DNA of 64,000 bases from Takifugu bimaculatus. Lineage: Eukaryota > Chordata > Actinopteri > Tetraodontiformes > Tetraodontidae. The DNA lies in assembly GCA_004026145.2 (NCBI GenBank), contig CP034975.1:12551582-12615581 (forward strand). Reading direction: 5' to 3'. Positions 1 through 12,761 of the stretch are shown piece after piece. The notes beneath the pieces were generated by a model, which worked only from the letters and a program-made list of their open reading frames with translations, did not search any database and was not told the origin of the DNA. The stretch's first letter is position 1; every line of letters starts with the position of its first letter. The position numbers and the translations under genes are program-made.

Positions 1-720
1 GTCTGCGGCGCGCAGAGACGACGTCACTTCCAAGCGACAACAGTATCACTCGTGTTCATGTTGTTCTTTTTATTCAAACAAAATATGTAATACTCTAATA
101 CCTTCCTAACACGCACAAGCATTTTTACAGGAACGCAGTGGGATAGCCCTGCAAATATATATATTCCGATGTACTTTTTATAGGGTTAAAGTGAGTTTCT
201 AAAATAAATATATCTATCTTTTTTGCATTCTGATGTAGTGCACCATCAAGCCACTTGATGGCAACAAACCAACAATCTTAATAATGTAGTCTTTAGAGAC
301 ACCTCGGACAAAACCCCACGCACCTACTACAAACGCACAAAAAGGTTTAATCCTGGGTGTTTATAATTTCCCGACATTTCTGATGGTGAAAATGTTTTTG
401 TAGTTTCGTAATACGGCCTACATAAAGTAAACGATAACTCAGAATTATCCATAATCGCCTAGCGAACTGACATACGCATTAAGGATGAAATAAAGCGATG
501 TTTCAGCGGAGGCCACAGAAGTTGTCGGATTTCCGGCGGCTCGTAAAGCCCCCATGTGGCGTCTCGCCGCGGTGAGTCGCCTGTTGCTGCAGCTCCGGTG
601 TCGAACATTTCAGCGTGCGAAGAGTCGCAGAAGAGGCGATTGACCGGCCGGGAAGGCTCGTTTCGTTAGTTTCCTCTGAATTTGTTAGGATGCAGCTTGC
701 TGTTGTTCAGCCTCTGTGAG
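1..720. other. 5' flank and 5' UTR region of FAM124A
   Basis: I see no gene in bases 1-480, which are AT-rich and without a coding pattern. Bases about 500-720 are more GC-rich and lead into the FAM124A start codon at 721, so they probably hold its promoter and 5' UTR. No TATA box stands out. A 9-codon upstream reading frame (690-719) ends one base before the FAM124A ATG. Confidence 0.5.
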
Positions 721-3700
721 ATGGAGAAGACCTCAACAGAAGATGAGTGCGTTGACTCAGGAGCGGAGACCGCAGGGTGAGCGAGGCACCGAACCACACA
801 GAACTTCTAATATTTACGGATTTAGATTGGACCAGGGAGTGCTAATTAATCATTTACATTTCTAAGAACAATTTGGCATTTTTCTAACCTTTTATATGAA
901 AAATTTTGTTTTGACAAAAGCAAGAAAATAGGACGACATGAGAAATAACTGTTTATTTTTGTCATTCTTACGACCCAAAGTTCCCTGAACGTTTCGCCTT
1001 TAATTTTATAAACATTAATTTTACTAATAACTATACTTAATCTGATTATTTAAGAAACGAGATCACGACTTTCTGCACAGATAAACTACTGGAAGGGACT
1101 TTAACACGATTCACAAAGTTCCTGTCATTGAAGTCTGGTTGTGGCCGTAAAAACTGATTCAAACGCCACCCTTTGATGCTTTGATGAGAGAAACGATGAT
1201 GTAACGAGAATAATCCTGTTCCTGTCACAGCTCTGATCATCAGAATGCATTTAGGAATACAGCAAACATACACAATCTCAACTTTATCAGCTGGCTGTGG
1301 ATTATTTGGCTGGAGGAGACATATGGAGGAGGTGTGGTCTCAGTTCCTCAGTGGAAAGTTGAGACCAACTTAGTTGGTAGCGAACGAGCAGCCAGAGAGA
1401 ATTTTCTGTCACCACAGAGTGGAATGAATGTCTTTCCTCTGTTTCCAGACACTAAACAAAGATGAGCCTCAGTTTCTGCTGCGGTATGTTACGACTGGCT
1501 GTAGTGTTGTGGTAGAACAGAGCCCCCTGTGCCCCCACCCCCACCCCCCACCCCCCACAGTGGAATTAAAATAAAAGAATCAAGGTGGGCAAAGTGCAGA
1601 CATTCGGCAGTCATTTAAGAGCAAAAGTCCAGCAGTTTTGATGTGTTTTTAAACAGAATTACAGGCTTTTTAATGCAGAAAGCCTTGGTTTTGAGTGGAC
1701 CCAAACATTTGGCCAAACCACATAATTGCAGCTGAAAGCGCTGATTGTATTATCTGATGCAAATCCTTTTACAGCCACTGCTCCACGTCTGGAGTCCTTG
1801 AACATGACAGATGTTTTCACATGTCTAATCTGACCTTCCTGTTCCCTGAATCTCTCCTTGTCGGAAACTCTGGATTTACTTTCATGTAGGCTTTTCCTGA
1901 TTGGACCCTCTGACAGCGATCCCCCCCCCCCCCCCTCTCTCTTTTGTTTCTCTCGGATCAGTTTATTTTGAACAGTCCAATAATGGCTTCCTCTTCTTGT
2001 TAATGGCTCCAGTCAAAAAGAAGGAGCAACAACTGACAACTTCGGGTTCAGCTTTAGAGCATAAAAAAGGCAAAATGAAGGTGACAAATGCCGTATTTTT
2101 ACAAATAAGTCTGCACTTTGTTTGCCTCTCCAGTGTTTTTCATTCTGTCGTGCTTGTACAAACATATTATGTGGATCATAACCGGTCCAGCCTGGAGCTT
2201 TCAAGAGAAAAGCCTCTGAAACCGCTGCAGAAAATGCTGACACGGCTGGAAAAGCAGCTGATAACTGGAGAACGTGGCCTCTGCCATGGGTCACATCCTC
2301 CGCCGCCACGCCTTCAACACTTCCCAAACTGATTCATCCTCCCCAGTTTCCTGCTGCGCTCCTCAGTCTGAAGCGTGCAGCCTGTAGTTGAATGTTTTTG
2401 GGACGTGATAAAGGTCATTCAGCAAAGTATCATCTTTGAGTTTCTATGGCAACTGCTTGCTGTAACCCTGGGAGTGAGAATGAGCTATTCTTCGCTCACA
2501 CGGGACACACTGAGACGCCTCTGTCACCTCTGGAGTCACGCAACAGCCATTAGCAAGCAGCTACTAGCTAGGTTAGCATGGTCACGTTAGCTTTGGACTT
2601 ACCACCCCAGTCAAGCTCAGCCTTGTCTCATCTTTTGGTTTGTTGTTTGAATGCACCGGAATAAAAGGAAAGATTCGGAACTCAACCAAATAAAGAAGCT
2701 GTGCAGGTAGTTATCTGGGGTAGTTATCTAGTTATCTGCTGGGGCAGCCTTCTGTCAGTGCTCGCTTGTTTCCGTGGTCGCAGATTTCTGTTGTTCAGAG
2801 TCACCTGAACCTGGTCAGGTCAAAGTTGGGAACAATTACTTTTGCAGTTACTTTCCCTCGTAGTTTTCCCACTTGTACTACCCCCCCCCCCCCCCCCCCC
2901 CCCTTCCCAACCAAATCAGCGATAACAGAACTCAGTCGTCTCCAGAGACCCCTGATGATTCACCCACGAGCCCATCGGGTCGAGTTCTGCTTATTGTCTT
3001 TAGAAATGGAAGATGATGGAAAAAAAAGCTGCAGCTCCAGGAGCAGCAGAGAAGATGCTAACAAGCTGTGCAGCAGGCAGGAAGCCAGAGACACACCCGA
3101 GGGATGCGGGCCTGCAGCTCCCTCGGACTCCGCTCCCTTATAAAGACGTCCAAGCTGCACTTTTATTCCCTTTTACCTTTTCCTGTCCGCTCCCATCATC
3201 ACTCTGCTTCCTCTTGCTGGACCCTTCCGCTCGTTTATAATTTTCTCTCCATATTTATCTTTTCCTTGGCTCCCTTCTCCAACATATTCCCCTCTGCAGA
3301 ACCTCATCATCCCCCTCTGCTCACGTCTTCCCACACTCCCCCCAGTCTTTTGTCTGTGCAGCTAATGCCTGTTACTTAGATTAATAGCGTCCTGCTGCAG
3401 GAAGCATACTCGCTCCTCTCTTTCCTGCTGTCTGCAGTTCAGGAGGCCTGATTAGTTTAGAGTCACAGAGAGGCTGCGGGACTAATAAAGTCCGTAATGT
3501 TCGAGCTTTCATCCAAGGGCCGGAGAATTGTAGCACGTGTAGGATGGCAGCTAGCATCGCTACGTTAATGGCCTTTTTTCTATTGATGATGAGAAGAAAT
3601 CTAAGACATGGGAGGATTAAACGGGACACATCTGGAAAGAATCCTCTAAAAACATCGACACAAAATCCTCCTCCTTCTCCTGAGGCCGAGCTGATCCGCA

Positions 3701-4763
3701 CGGCCGTCTAACCGAAACACTCGAACGCCACACGAGAAGAGAGCGGCTCAGGTGTGAAGGAGAAGATGGCTTAAAAACACACAGCGAGGGGGGGAGCAGA
3801 CAATTGGACACGGGTGAGAGTGGATGAGGTCATTTGTTAAGGTGGGGGAGGAAGAAAAGACTGGGGGGGGGGGGCAGAACACACGCAAGCATCGCTAAAA
3901 TTGATGCTAACATGCGTTTCTGTCTCCTCTGCAGAGAATTTTAAAGCGGCTAATTAATGCAAACCAGACGCTGGAATCAGTAGTTTTAGTTTTAATTAAA
4001 AAGATGTGTCTAATCTGTGTGATCTTTCTCCTTCCCCTCATCCAGCAGCTTTCTCTAAAAGGCTTTGAACTGGTAAAGAGCCAAATCAAAACTGATGAGT
4101 CGGCGTAATCAGAATGTTTCTCTCCCTGTTGGAGCCGACCCCTTAACAGAATCAGGTTAATTATACTTCGACGACAGTGGTGCAAATCTGCCTAGAAACC
4201 CTAAATTACAGATTTTTCCCATAGTAAACAGATGGAGTTTCATTTGCTAAATGTAAATCAGAGTTTGTAACAACACGCGGCCTCTTGTTTTCCCTGGTGA
4301 TGACGGGCTTCAAACGCAGCCCCACCGCACATTAAACTGAGATCGATGCTTATCTTGTCATCTAGGCTTTGGAGGGAACACAAATAAACGTCGGCTCCTC
4401 TGTAATGATGCACCACAGGGGCCTGTTGTGCATGCAGAGAAATACTGTGTGTGTTTGCTGGAACTTCTCTTTATTTATGCTCACAAGAAGCTTGACGGAA
4501 CAGCCCCTTATTTCCTTAGCTGAGGAACGTGTGAGCAGATTTTGAACACATCATCAGCATGAGTGTGTTACACACATTGAGTGTGTTACACACACTGGAC
4601 TGCAGAGGCTGGTGGAGAGTACGCCGGTGTTTCCCCCTCCAGATCAAAACCACAGTCAAACGTGCACATTTGGTGACCTCCTCAGCGGGGCCGCATCCAG
4701 ACATCAGATCTGTGTGTGAAGGAGCGCCGTGTCCTGTAAACGCCCTGCCTTGACCCCTGTGCC

Positions 4764-4803
<40 letters not shown>

Positions 4804-7800
4804 ATATCTCTGTCTCTCTCTCCCTCTCTCTCTCTCTCTCACTCTATATCTCTGTCTCTCTCTCCCTCTCTCTCTCTCTCTCGCAGGTCTGATTACAGCC
4901 CCTTGTCCTCAACGAGCAGTAAGTAAACCAACGCTCACACAAACCTTTTTTGACTTTCACACATTCAAACGCACGTTTCTTGTCATTATTCGACACCAGC
5001 TCTTCTTCTATTGTTATAATTAATGTTTGAGGTCACCCGGCGGGTTTTTGGATGCAGTCTAAACGCGACTGAAGATCTGAGATCGCAGAGGTCGTGACCT
5101 CTCACCATTCGGGCTGCCGGGTCGTTGGGCCTTTCACAGTGGGGGGGGGGGGGGGGGGGTTATATCTGGAATGAGATCATTGCTCTGGTCTCCTATACAG
5201 AGACGGGCACGGACCCACTCGGAGGGACCCGGCGGTTTGTGGATCGGTATTTCCCCTCTCTGGGACTGGAACCGGCTCTTGGCACGTGTCAGGAAAACCA
5301 GCGACCACAGTTAGAAGCTAACTTGAGAATTCCTGTGAAACGTGTGATTGATGCGATGGGATTTCAGTTCCAGCTCTATATTTTAGTTCCAGGACGTCGC
5401 CTCGTAGATGGCGTTGGTTCGAGGGGTCGACGCCACCAGGTTGTTCTCGCTTCACGTTTACTTCCTGTTGTCCCGGGTCTCCACAAAGCTGCAGCATGAA
5501 TAATGATCCTGAAACCTGGCGATCCTGGATGGAACGCTGGGACTGACGGAGACAGATGGATGTGGCAGGACGTGGTGTGTGGTTGTTCTGCTGCCTCCTG
5601 GGTCTCCAGCATCTCCGCCGTTGTTCTGGACGAGAGGGGACGCCTGTTTGTACAGGTGGTCCTACCCTTCATCTCTGACCTCGGCTCAGACCGGCCATAA
5701 GAGTCAGATTGATTGATACAAACCACCAACATTCCAAGGTTGGACTCCAGAGGCTGTTGGGTAAAAGTAGCTGGAGGGAGCCCAAAGCCTCAGTTATGGA
5801 GCTTAAACGACATCAGTGTGCTGGCGTGTAGATGTAAAGCAGGCGGGGACGCCAGCAGCCTCTCAGGAGTCCAAGCAGGGATCAAAGCTCCATCCTTCTG
5901 TGGGAGCAGAGGGGGAAGTTCATGCAGGATCAGGTCGGTTCTTTTCCTTCATAAACAGCTGCCTGCAGCTCCAACCTCCCTTCCTGGTTGTGGACCATCA
6001 GCCCTGCCGTTGTGCCGGCTGCAGCTGCCGCGTGCAGCATCGCGGAGGGTTGAGTCCGTTCAGCCTGAGTGACCTTTGACCCCGACCCCCAGACGGGGGG
6101 GGTCCTCAGCTCCGGGGTCGCTCTTGACCAACAGGAACGTGCAAAAACACAAACTTCCTGATGGAGATGAGCTGACGGAGGAGAAAGGATAAATAAATGA
6201 GCAGATTAGACACTTCAGTGAGTCTTTTATGTCCGAGAAATCGGCACGAGATTAATAGCAACACGACAAAAGCCGGCAGTCGGCGGCCTTTTGGGCCGGA
6301 GGGGGAGGGGTCGCTCCAGATGTTTGCTCACATTTGTCCTCACAAACTCATCACCAGCACCCAAACCACCACAAACCAACATAAAGCTGTCAGCTTTTCT
6401 CATTTTCCTCTCTTCTTCATTGTAAAATTTTCTCTTTTTTGATATACCCGGAGCCAGAAGCTTCTGGGTTCTATTCCAGCTGTGTGGAGATTGCGTGTTG
6501 GTGGTCGTGCACGTTGACTGGAGCCTCTTTGCTGCTGGGATAGACCCAGCAGAGTAGCTGGGAGTAGCTGAAAGAGAGTGGGAGTGGGGATGAAAGCAGC
6601 TCCTGCAGCCTGGGAGTGGAGGGCTTCCCCACCTTCTGCCTCCAGCAGGTGAACCTGGCAGCTGACAGCCTCTCACAAACCGCCTCCATCACCACTTCCT
6701 CCTTTCTTCTCTTCCTCTGTTGCTAAAAATGGAAGCTGAATAAAGATAATTGAATCTTTGTCGGGGAGCTTGTTAATCATGCGTTCCAGACTCGTCCTGC
6801 TGTCTGAGCACAACGGCCAGACAGAACCGGCTCTTGTTATTTCAGCTCAGACTGGCAGCAGATTAGGAGAAGCAGGACCATGTGTGCGTGCACGTTGCTC
6901 AGATCTGCTGGCCAGCGCTGGAACAGGAGCCTCACTGTTGTGTGTCAGACGCTGAAAAGTTCAGCGCTGAAAGAGCAGCAGCCTGTAAAGGTTCGTTTTA
7001 CTCCCCTGAAGGAAAGTCTGGCGTTGCAGCTGCAGGCAGAAAGAAGCTGCTTCCATTTCAGTTTTTAGTTTAAAGTCCTGGAATTTGCTTGCACACTAAT
7101 CTGCTTTTCTGTGGTGTGATAAATGTCTGACGTAAACCACCCGTGCACTCGTAAACACAGGAGGGGCTGGCCCGGCTATTGTTCATGCTGGAATATGAGT
7201 CATTTGTATTAGTTCATGCTTCAAAAAACACAACAAAGTCTTTTTTTAAAGTTAGGATGATTTAGTCCAGTAATAGCTTTATTTGCTCCCTGCTGAATGA
7301 AAAAATTAAGTCACAGTTTGGGTGCAGTACCGCAAAAGGTCGCTGGGGGCACCAAACTTTTGCCGCAATCTCCTTTTAAAATGTATTTTTGGTCGTAATT
7401 GGCTTTTATACGACAAGCGTCAATTTGTTCCCTTTGAAAATCAGGGCGTGCACTGTGGTCGCGGCCCAATTTCACTTCCCCGGTGGCGTTTTCACGCCTT
7501 CGTCGCTGAATTCTGTGGCCAGGAGACGCCACCGCTCCTTCATTCCAGACTTCAGAGGTTTCACTTGCACAGGAGGGAGTGGTTACGCATCACCCATTGT
7601 TGTTTTATCTCTCTCTCACTCACACACACACACACACACACACACAGCTACGTACGTGCAATGGCTCCACCTCCCTCCACCCCTCTTAATTACATACTTT
7701 ACTTCCAACTAATTTTAACTTAACTGACGGCCCTGATGTGGTGACGCTCCGGTCCTGGAGGAAATGATGCATGCTGGGACACCTGATTCACCTCTCACCT

Positions 7801-8496
7801 GCTGGTCGTCTGTGCACGTTCCCGCTCTCGTGCGTGCATCGACCCAGGCTGTGTGTGTGTGTGTGTGCATGCCGTCAGCCATCTTAGGGCTTTAATTGAA
7901 GCGGTTCTGTCTGTCAGCCTTGTTGTGGCCCCTCGTGATGATGAGTTATTGAGCGCGCTCTCACTGGAGTCAGCGACTCTTCATGTCTGCTGGGGCGACG
8001 TGGAAGCACAGCAGGAAAAGTGACACACACACCACACACACACCCAGGACGTTCCAGCTGTAGGAATATAAGTGTCAAGTTTAGGATGCCTCATCCAAGA
8101 ATTTACACTTTCCTTTATGTCCACCAGAAAATCCGGCATTCCAAATCACCCCCCCCCCCCAATCCTCACACATTTGTTTTGACCGAGAGCCAAACTAGCT
8201 AAAGATGGCTGAAGCTCTCATGCACACACACACATAAACACACACAGAGGCCTTATAGTTGCGTTTTCCCTCCTAATCACTCTCATATGTGCAGGGGCCA
8301 CTGGAAGGAGGCGTGTTGTTTTATCTCACGTCATCGTGTGTGGTGGGGGGGTGGGTGGGGGGTGGGGGGGGAGCATATGTTGCCAGTTAGCACTTATATG
8401 CAAAGAAAACTTGGCTGGTATTAGAAATGACAGACCCGTCTATTAATGTGTAAATTGATTTGCCTGTGTGTGTGTTGGATGGTTGTGCTGACACAT

Positions 8497-8542
<46 letters not shown>

Positions 8543-9290
8543 TGGAGTCAGAGCTGTAGGGCCTAAATCAGGAGTGGATTAGGAGATTGGAGACACTCTC
8601 CTCCAGATCTCAACACCAACCCGTCTCCCCCCTCACAGGATTGGCCTGATTTAATCTCTAATTTAGGCCTCTTTGTGCCAGCTTCTAATTAACTCCTATT
8701 GCTAATGCAGGAGGGGGGGGACCATGAGTCTGGTTCTGATCATGGCGTTTATGCACTCTAGTGGTTCCTTTGGTGTTATTTAGAACTTTACTTGCTCAGT
8801 CATAACTGACAGCTACAGCAAAGGTCGTGGATTTTTGTAGGTTCAGTTAAATATTATGTTGATAAATGTTCTACATAATTAATCTTAAACTTGAGTCCTG
8901 TCCTCACTTTGCTACCCGTTAGCATCTTTTTGAAGACACTTTTGACACTCTTTCAACAAGCGGCTCCATCCGTCTTTCCTGGTTGCTATGGCAACCCAGG
9001 TTCAGACTCATTTCAGCCAGGTTGGTTCTCCAGTATTATTATTATTATTCTCATTACTTTTATTATGGGCCACCCATCGAGGGCTGGGGTCCGCTTCAAC
9101 TGGAAGGGTGATCAGGACCCCCCCCCCCCGCTGGTCTCAGGTCAGTTTTCTGTGATCTTTTGAATATGAACAGATCAGAAAACCCCCAAAGTTTCCTGCA
9201 CTTCAGATGTTTGCTGTCATGGTAGCAGCAGGGCAGCGAGACGGACACTGATTCTAATGGGATCGAGCTGCCCTTAATGAGAGTGGTGTC

Positions 9291-9352
<62 letters not shown>

Positions 9353-12300
9353 AACCTGATCGCTCCTGATCCTGCTGTATTTACAGCTTCCAGACAAACA
9401 CCAGGACAGCGTTCCTGCCATTGTATGTGAATCCCAGATAAATTCTCCAAAAACTTCGGATCCTGTAGCACTTTTGGGGTTTTCTGAACAGATTTTGGGA
9501 CTTTTGTGTCACATTCTGGGTCCCGCTCTGACACATTTAAAGCCTGAGCGGCTCAGTTACCTGACGGTTACCTTGGCAAAGCCGAGCAGAGACTCTCCAG
9601 TCTCAGAATCTCCTAAATGGGACGAGTCCCCTGAGACGTCAAAAGAAGCCACACCTGAGTGCATCACATCGTGCTCGGGAACATTCCTCTGGACTCCACT
9701 AATCACCTCCTAATGGCACTAATGAGCCTCCACAGAGGAGCCTTCTCCACATGGGTCTGCGGGGGGGTGGGGGGGGGGAGTAGAAGGGTAAACAGAGATG
9801 GAGGCACGTGGAGTTTGAGTCAGAAAAAGTCCCAGGATTCAGTTTCCTGCTTCAAATCCTCATGATTTCACTTCATCACCAACTTAATATAAAACATCAC
9901 CATTAACTTTCCCCCCCCCCCCCCTCTTTATTTGCTGCTGTTGCACGTGGAGGTGATTTATCGATGGGCGAGCTCCAGGATCCCTTCCTCGTCAGCGTCC
10001 ACCTCATCGCCGACCCCGGCGAAGGCGAGATCCTGCAGCGCGCCGCCGACTTCCATCCTAGCGTGCGTTCACCCCGAGCTGCAGCTGTTCCGGATCTCCG
10101 AGCGGGCCTTGCTCTCCCAGCGACCCCGAGCCGGGCAGCATCGCAACGGCGACCTGGGCCCGGCCCGTCAGCCGGCTCTGGCGGTCATCCTGTTCCTCCA
10201 GGAGGCGTGCGGCGGCGAGGAGGAGGTGCTGATGCTGCACCGCACTCTGCAGAGGCCCCCGTGGCGCTACCACCACACGGAGCAGGTCAGCAACGGCCGG
10301 CGGATGCTCCCCCTGACCCCCTGCAGCCAGGACTTCTTCACGCTGTCGCCCGGCACGCCGCTGTGGGCGGTCCGACAGGTCCACTACGGGAAAGAAATCG
10401 TGCGATTCACCGTCTACTGTCAGCACGAGAACTACGGCGACATGGTGCGACTGTACAAGCTGCTGCTGCAGCGCAGGGTCGCGCAGAAGAAGGAGGACTT
10501 CTGCTTCTTCGTGGTTTATTCCAACCCGGACATGGAGATCCAGCTGTCCTTTAAGAGGCTTCCGCGGGGTCAGAAGCCGGTGGTTCTGGAGTCTGCAGTG
10601 ATGGAGGTGAGGGTGCGAGATGTGGGGGCGTTGGTGCCCCTCCTGCCCCACCCCTGCGGCCCCATCAGCGAGGTCCGCTGGCAGACGGAGGACTACGACG
10701 GGAACAAGGTCCTGCTGCAGGTGAGAGGTTCCTGTAGATTTGTGAGCCTTTCTCACACACACACACACATACACACACAGGGGTAATTTAGGGTCTCCAA
10801 TCAGCCCGATAGACGTGCTTTTGTACCCAAAGGCATTTTTAGCCCCTTCCGGTCCATTTATCTTCAGGAAAACACACAGTCTGTGGGCAGGAGGTTCCCT
10901 GGACCGGTATCGGTTTCAAAGGGCTCGTGGGTCCAGGCTGTGGCAGATAAGACATTTGGAAAGTTCAAGCTGATTAAGCAGCAGCCCATTACCCAGATTG
11001 GAAGAGTAGCGGCTGGCCCGCTCCGCTAATCTATCATGACAATGGAGCACATGTATGTGGTTTAACTCCCCCCTGGGGTCTTCAGCCCCGCCCCCTGGGG
11101 TCTTCAGCCCCGCCCCCTGGGGTCCTGGATTATTGGTCGTTTGTGCTCGTTTTGGTCCTCCAAGGTCGGCTCCCTGGTTGACCTTGCTTATCCCGAGAAA
11201 ACAAAAGCTTGTAAGAGGGAGGGTCTGATCATCAGCTTGTCAACAACCTCATTACCCAGAACCCCCTGCTGCGGCCGCTCGCTGCCAGCGTAGCGTGTTC
11301 TCCTCACGTCACGTTAGCAGCTGCACGCACGCGTTCACCCCGACACACACAAACCACAGTAAATAACACGTTTGTGCATCCGAGCTGCGCTCACAACACA
11401 CACCAACAAAAGTCTGTGCTTGCTGCTAGATTATATGTTTACAGCGTTGTTTACACAGTGTAAATATTTGGTTTCACCAGCAGAACAACAACAACAGAAC
11501 AACAGCTCTGAGCTCCTGCAGGAGAAACCTGGGAACTCGGCGTCTCTTCTTCTGTTGTTTGGTTTCAGACGATGTTTCAGAGCTGACACGTGGAAAGTCG
11601 ATCAGCGCGGGGCAGAGGTGGTGGTGGTGGTGGGGTTGGGGGGGGGGGGGGGGGGGGGGGGGGGGCTGATTTACACAGGCGGCTGCAGGGTTCCCCAGAC
11701 CTGCTCCCTCCAGCGTGTAGAGGTGGTGCAGGAAGAGCTTCTCTGACCTTCGGTCTGTAAACGGAGGTGTGATCCTCGGGGGCCTCGGCGCTCTGATGGC
11801 TCCTCCAGCTGTGACGCTCTAAAAGGGGGGGGGGGGCGACGCAAGACTTCAGTTTCCACTGGATTCATGGAAGAACCTGCAGCCGGTCCGATTGGATTCA
11901 CGTCCTTTGTAGCTCGTTGGTGAACTGAGAATAAGTGTTTCTTTTTACATGTCGACCTTTTTGTCTTCCTGCTCAGGTTCAAGCTCCACGCTTCAAACGC
12001 CACAAAGACCCCCCCCGCACGCCGTCCGCGATCGCAGGGCCGAGCTCAGCTCCGCCCACCATCGCCCGAAATGCTACCTCCCACAGGAACCGGCGCCACC
12101 ACCTCCATCAGAACCCCCGCAGCGCCCGTACCTCTGTGTGTGAAGATGCTGAGGAGGGGGAGCGGTGGGCGGAGCCGCGGAGGACCCAGGGGAGGAGCCA
12201 CCGGTCCGGCTCCATGTTCTCTCCTACCCAACCTGGGCTCGGCCAGCTTCCGTTCCACCTGCTCCTCGCCTGGACCCACCTCCAGCCCCCATCACAGGAG

Positions 12301-12761
12301 CCACCCCCTCCAACGGAGCAACTCTCTCGTTCCTCCATTTCGGCTCAACGTGGATGCGTTGGATCGGGGCGGAGGAGACCGACGTGGACACGGGAGACAG
12401 AGTGAATCCAGGCAGCGGTGTGGACCTCTCCGTCGTGTCCGCGTACCTAAAGTCCAGCCTGCTGCAGACGTCGCGGCCATTATCGGCCCCGCCGGAGGAC
12501 ATGGAAGCCTCTCAGTCCCCTGTTGTCCCAGCAGAGAACTCCTTCAAGGCGGCCACGCTGGGCCGGACTCTGAACGTCTTCTCAGCCGCTGGTGGCTGCA
12601 TGTTGTCGGGGACACGTGCCTCGTGTGCAGACGTGAGTGTTGCTCCATCCCTGAGCGACGTTTCCCTCAACCATTCTGACAGTTGCAGCCTTATGAGTGC
12701 AACCATTGAAGAGGTGGACAAGTTTGAAGAACAAGAAGAAGACCTGGAATTCTACATTTGA
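721..12761 (+). CDS. fam124a: FAM124A-like protein, 4 coding exons, frame broken by extra bases
   Basis: Coding exons are 721..776, 4887..4918, 9953..10720 and 11977..12761. The start reads MEKTSTEDECVDSGAETAG, then SDYSPLSSTSS, then SDLSMGELQDPFLVS, a close match to the N-terminus of vertebrate FAM124A. Exon 3 carries the family core (for example PWRYHHTEQV, SQDFFTLSPGTPLWA, VHYGKEIVRFTVYC, PISEVRWQTEDYDGNK). Exon 4 is low-complexity, then has ETDVDTG and LSVVSAYL and ends EFYI-stop. FAM124 proteins are poorly characterised; no enzyme activity can be assigned. Exon 3 shifts from frame 1 to frame 2 near 10051-10054. Exon 4 needs a shift near 12365 and another between about 11990 and 12300. 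With these discounted, the protein would be about 545 residues, the usual length. The neighbours SERPINE3 and INTS6 support FAM124A over FAM124B. Confidence 0.92.
777..4886 (+). other. FAM124A intron 1
   Basis: This 4.1-kb intron runs from the GTGAGC donor at 777 to the acceptor before 4887. No convincing exon of another gene is visible on either strand. It contains poly-C runs (1921-1935, 2881-2902), a G run at 3863-3874, a 19-bp direct repeat of a GTGTGTTACACACA motif at 4561-4598 and a long CT microsatellite at its 3' end. A stretch near 3930-4150 is non-repetitive with TAATTAA motifs and could be a conserved non-coding element. Confidence 0.6.
4762..4882 (+). repeat. CT microsatellite with 42-bp internal periodicity
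   Basis: About 120 bases of almost pure CT dinucleotide contain an interrupted CACTCTATATCTCTG block at 4798 and again at 4840, so a 42-bp unit has been duplicated. The tract runs directly into the CAG acceptor of FAM124A exon 2 and acts as its polypyrimidine tract. Confidence 0.9.
8499..8541. repeat. GT microsatellite
   Basis: About 21 uninterrupted GT dinucleotides in FAM124A intron 2. Confidence 0.9.
9293..9344. repeat. GT microsatellite
   Basis: About 26 uninterrupted GT dinucleotides in FAM124A intron 2. They create a spurious poly-His/Thr reading frame on the minus strand. Confidence 0.9.
10721..11976 (+). other. FAM124A intron 3
   Basis: This intron begins with GTGAGA and ends CTCAG. 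It contains a 22-bp tandem repeat (11069-11125, about 2.5 copies of a CCCCCTGGGGTCTTCAGCCC-type unit) and a G run at 11637-11665. No coding exon is visible. Bases 10960-11040 are unique sequence with TAAT/ATTA motifs. Confidence 0.55.
11069..11125. repeat. 22-bp tandem repeat
   Basis: Two full copies and one partial copy of a 22-bp unit pairing CCCCTGGGG with TCTTCAGCCCCG lie in FAM124A intron 3. The unit is itself partly palindromic (CCCC...GGGG). Confidence 0.8.

Larger units (their letters stand above)
4919..9952 (+). other. FAM124A intron 2
   Basis: This 5-kb intron shows no coding exon I can support. It holds a G run (5142-5159), a CA microsatellite (about 7618-7646), GT microsatellites (8499-8541 and 9293-9344), a C/G-rich low-complexity patch (8341-8372) and a C run (9911-9924). 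Bases 8560-8715 are non-repetitive and rich in TAAT motifs, like many vertebrate conserved non-coding elements, but this is only a visual impression. Confidence 0.55.

Noticed and set aside
4559..4598. Short repeated GTGTGTTACACACA words, first considered a CRISPR-like or palindromic array
   Set aside because: There are only two copies, in a vertebrate intron; it is a small direct repeat.
10058..10774. 238-residue minus-strand open frame
   Set aside because: It is antisense to FAM124A exon 3, whose plus-strand content matches the family.
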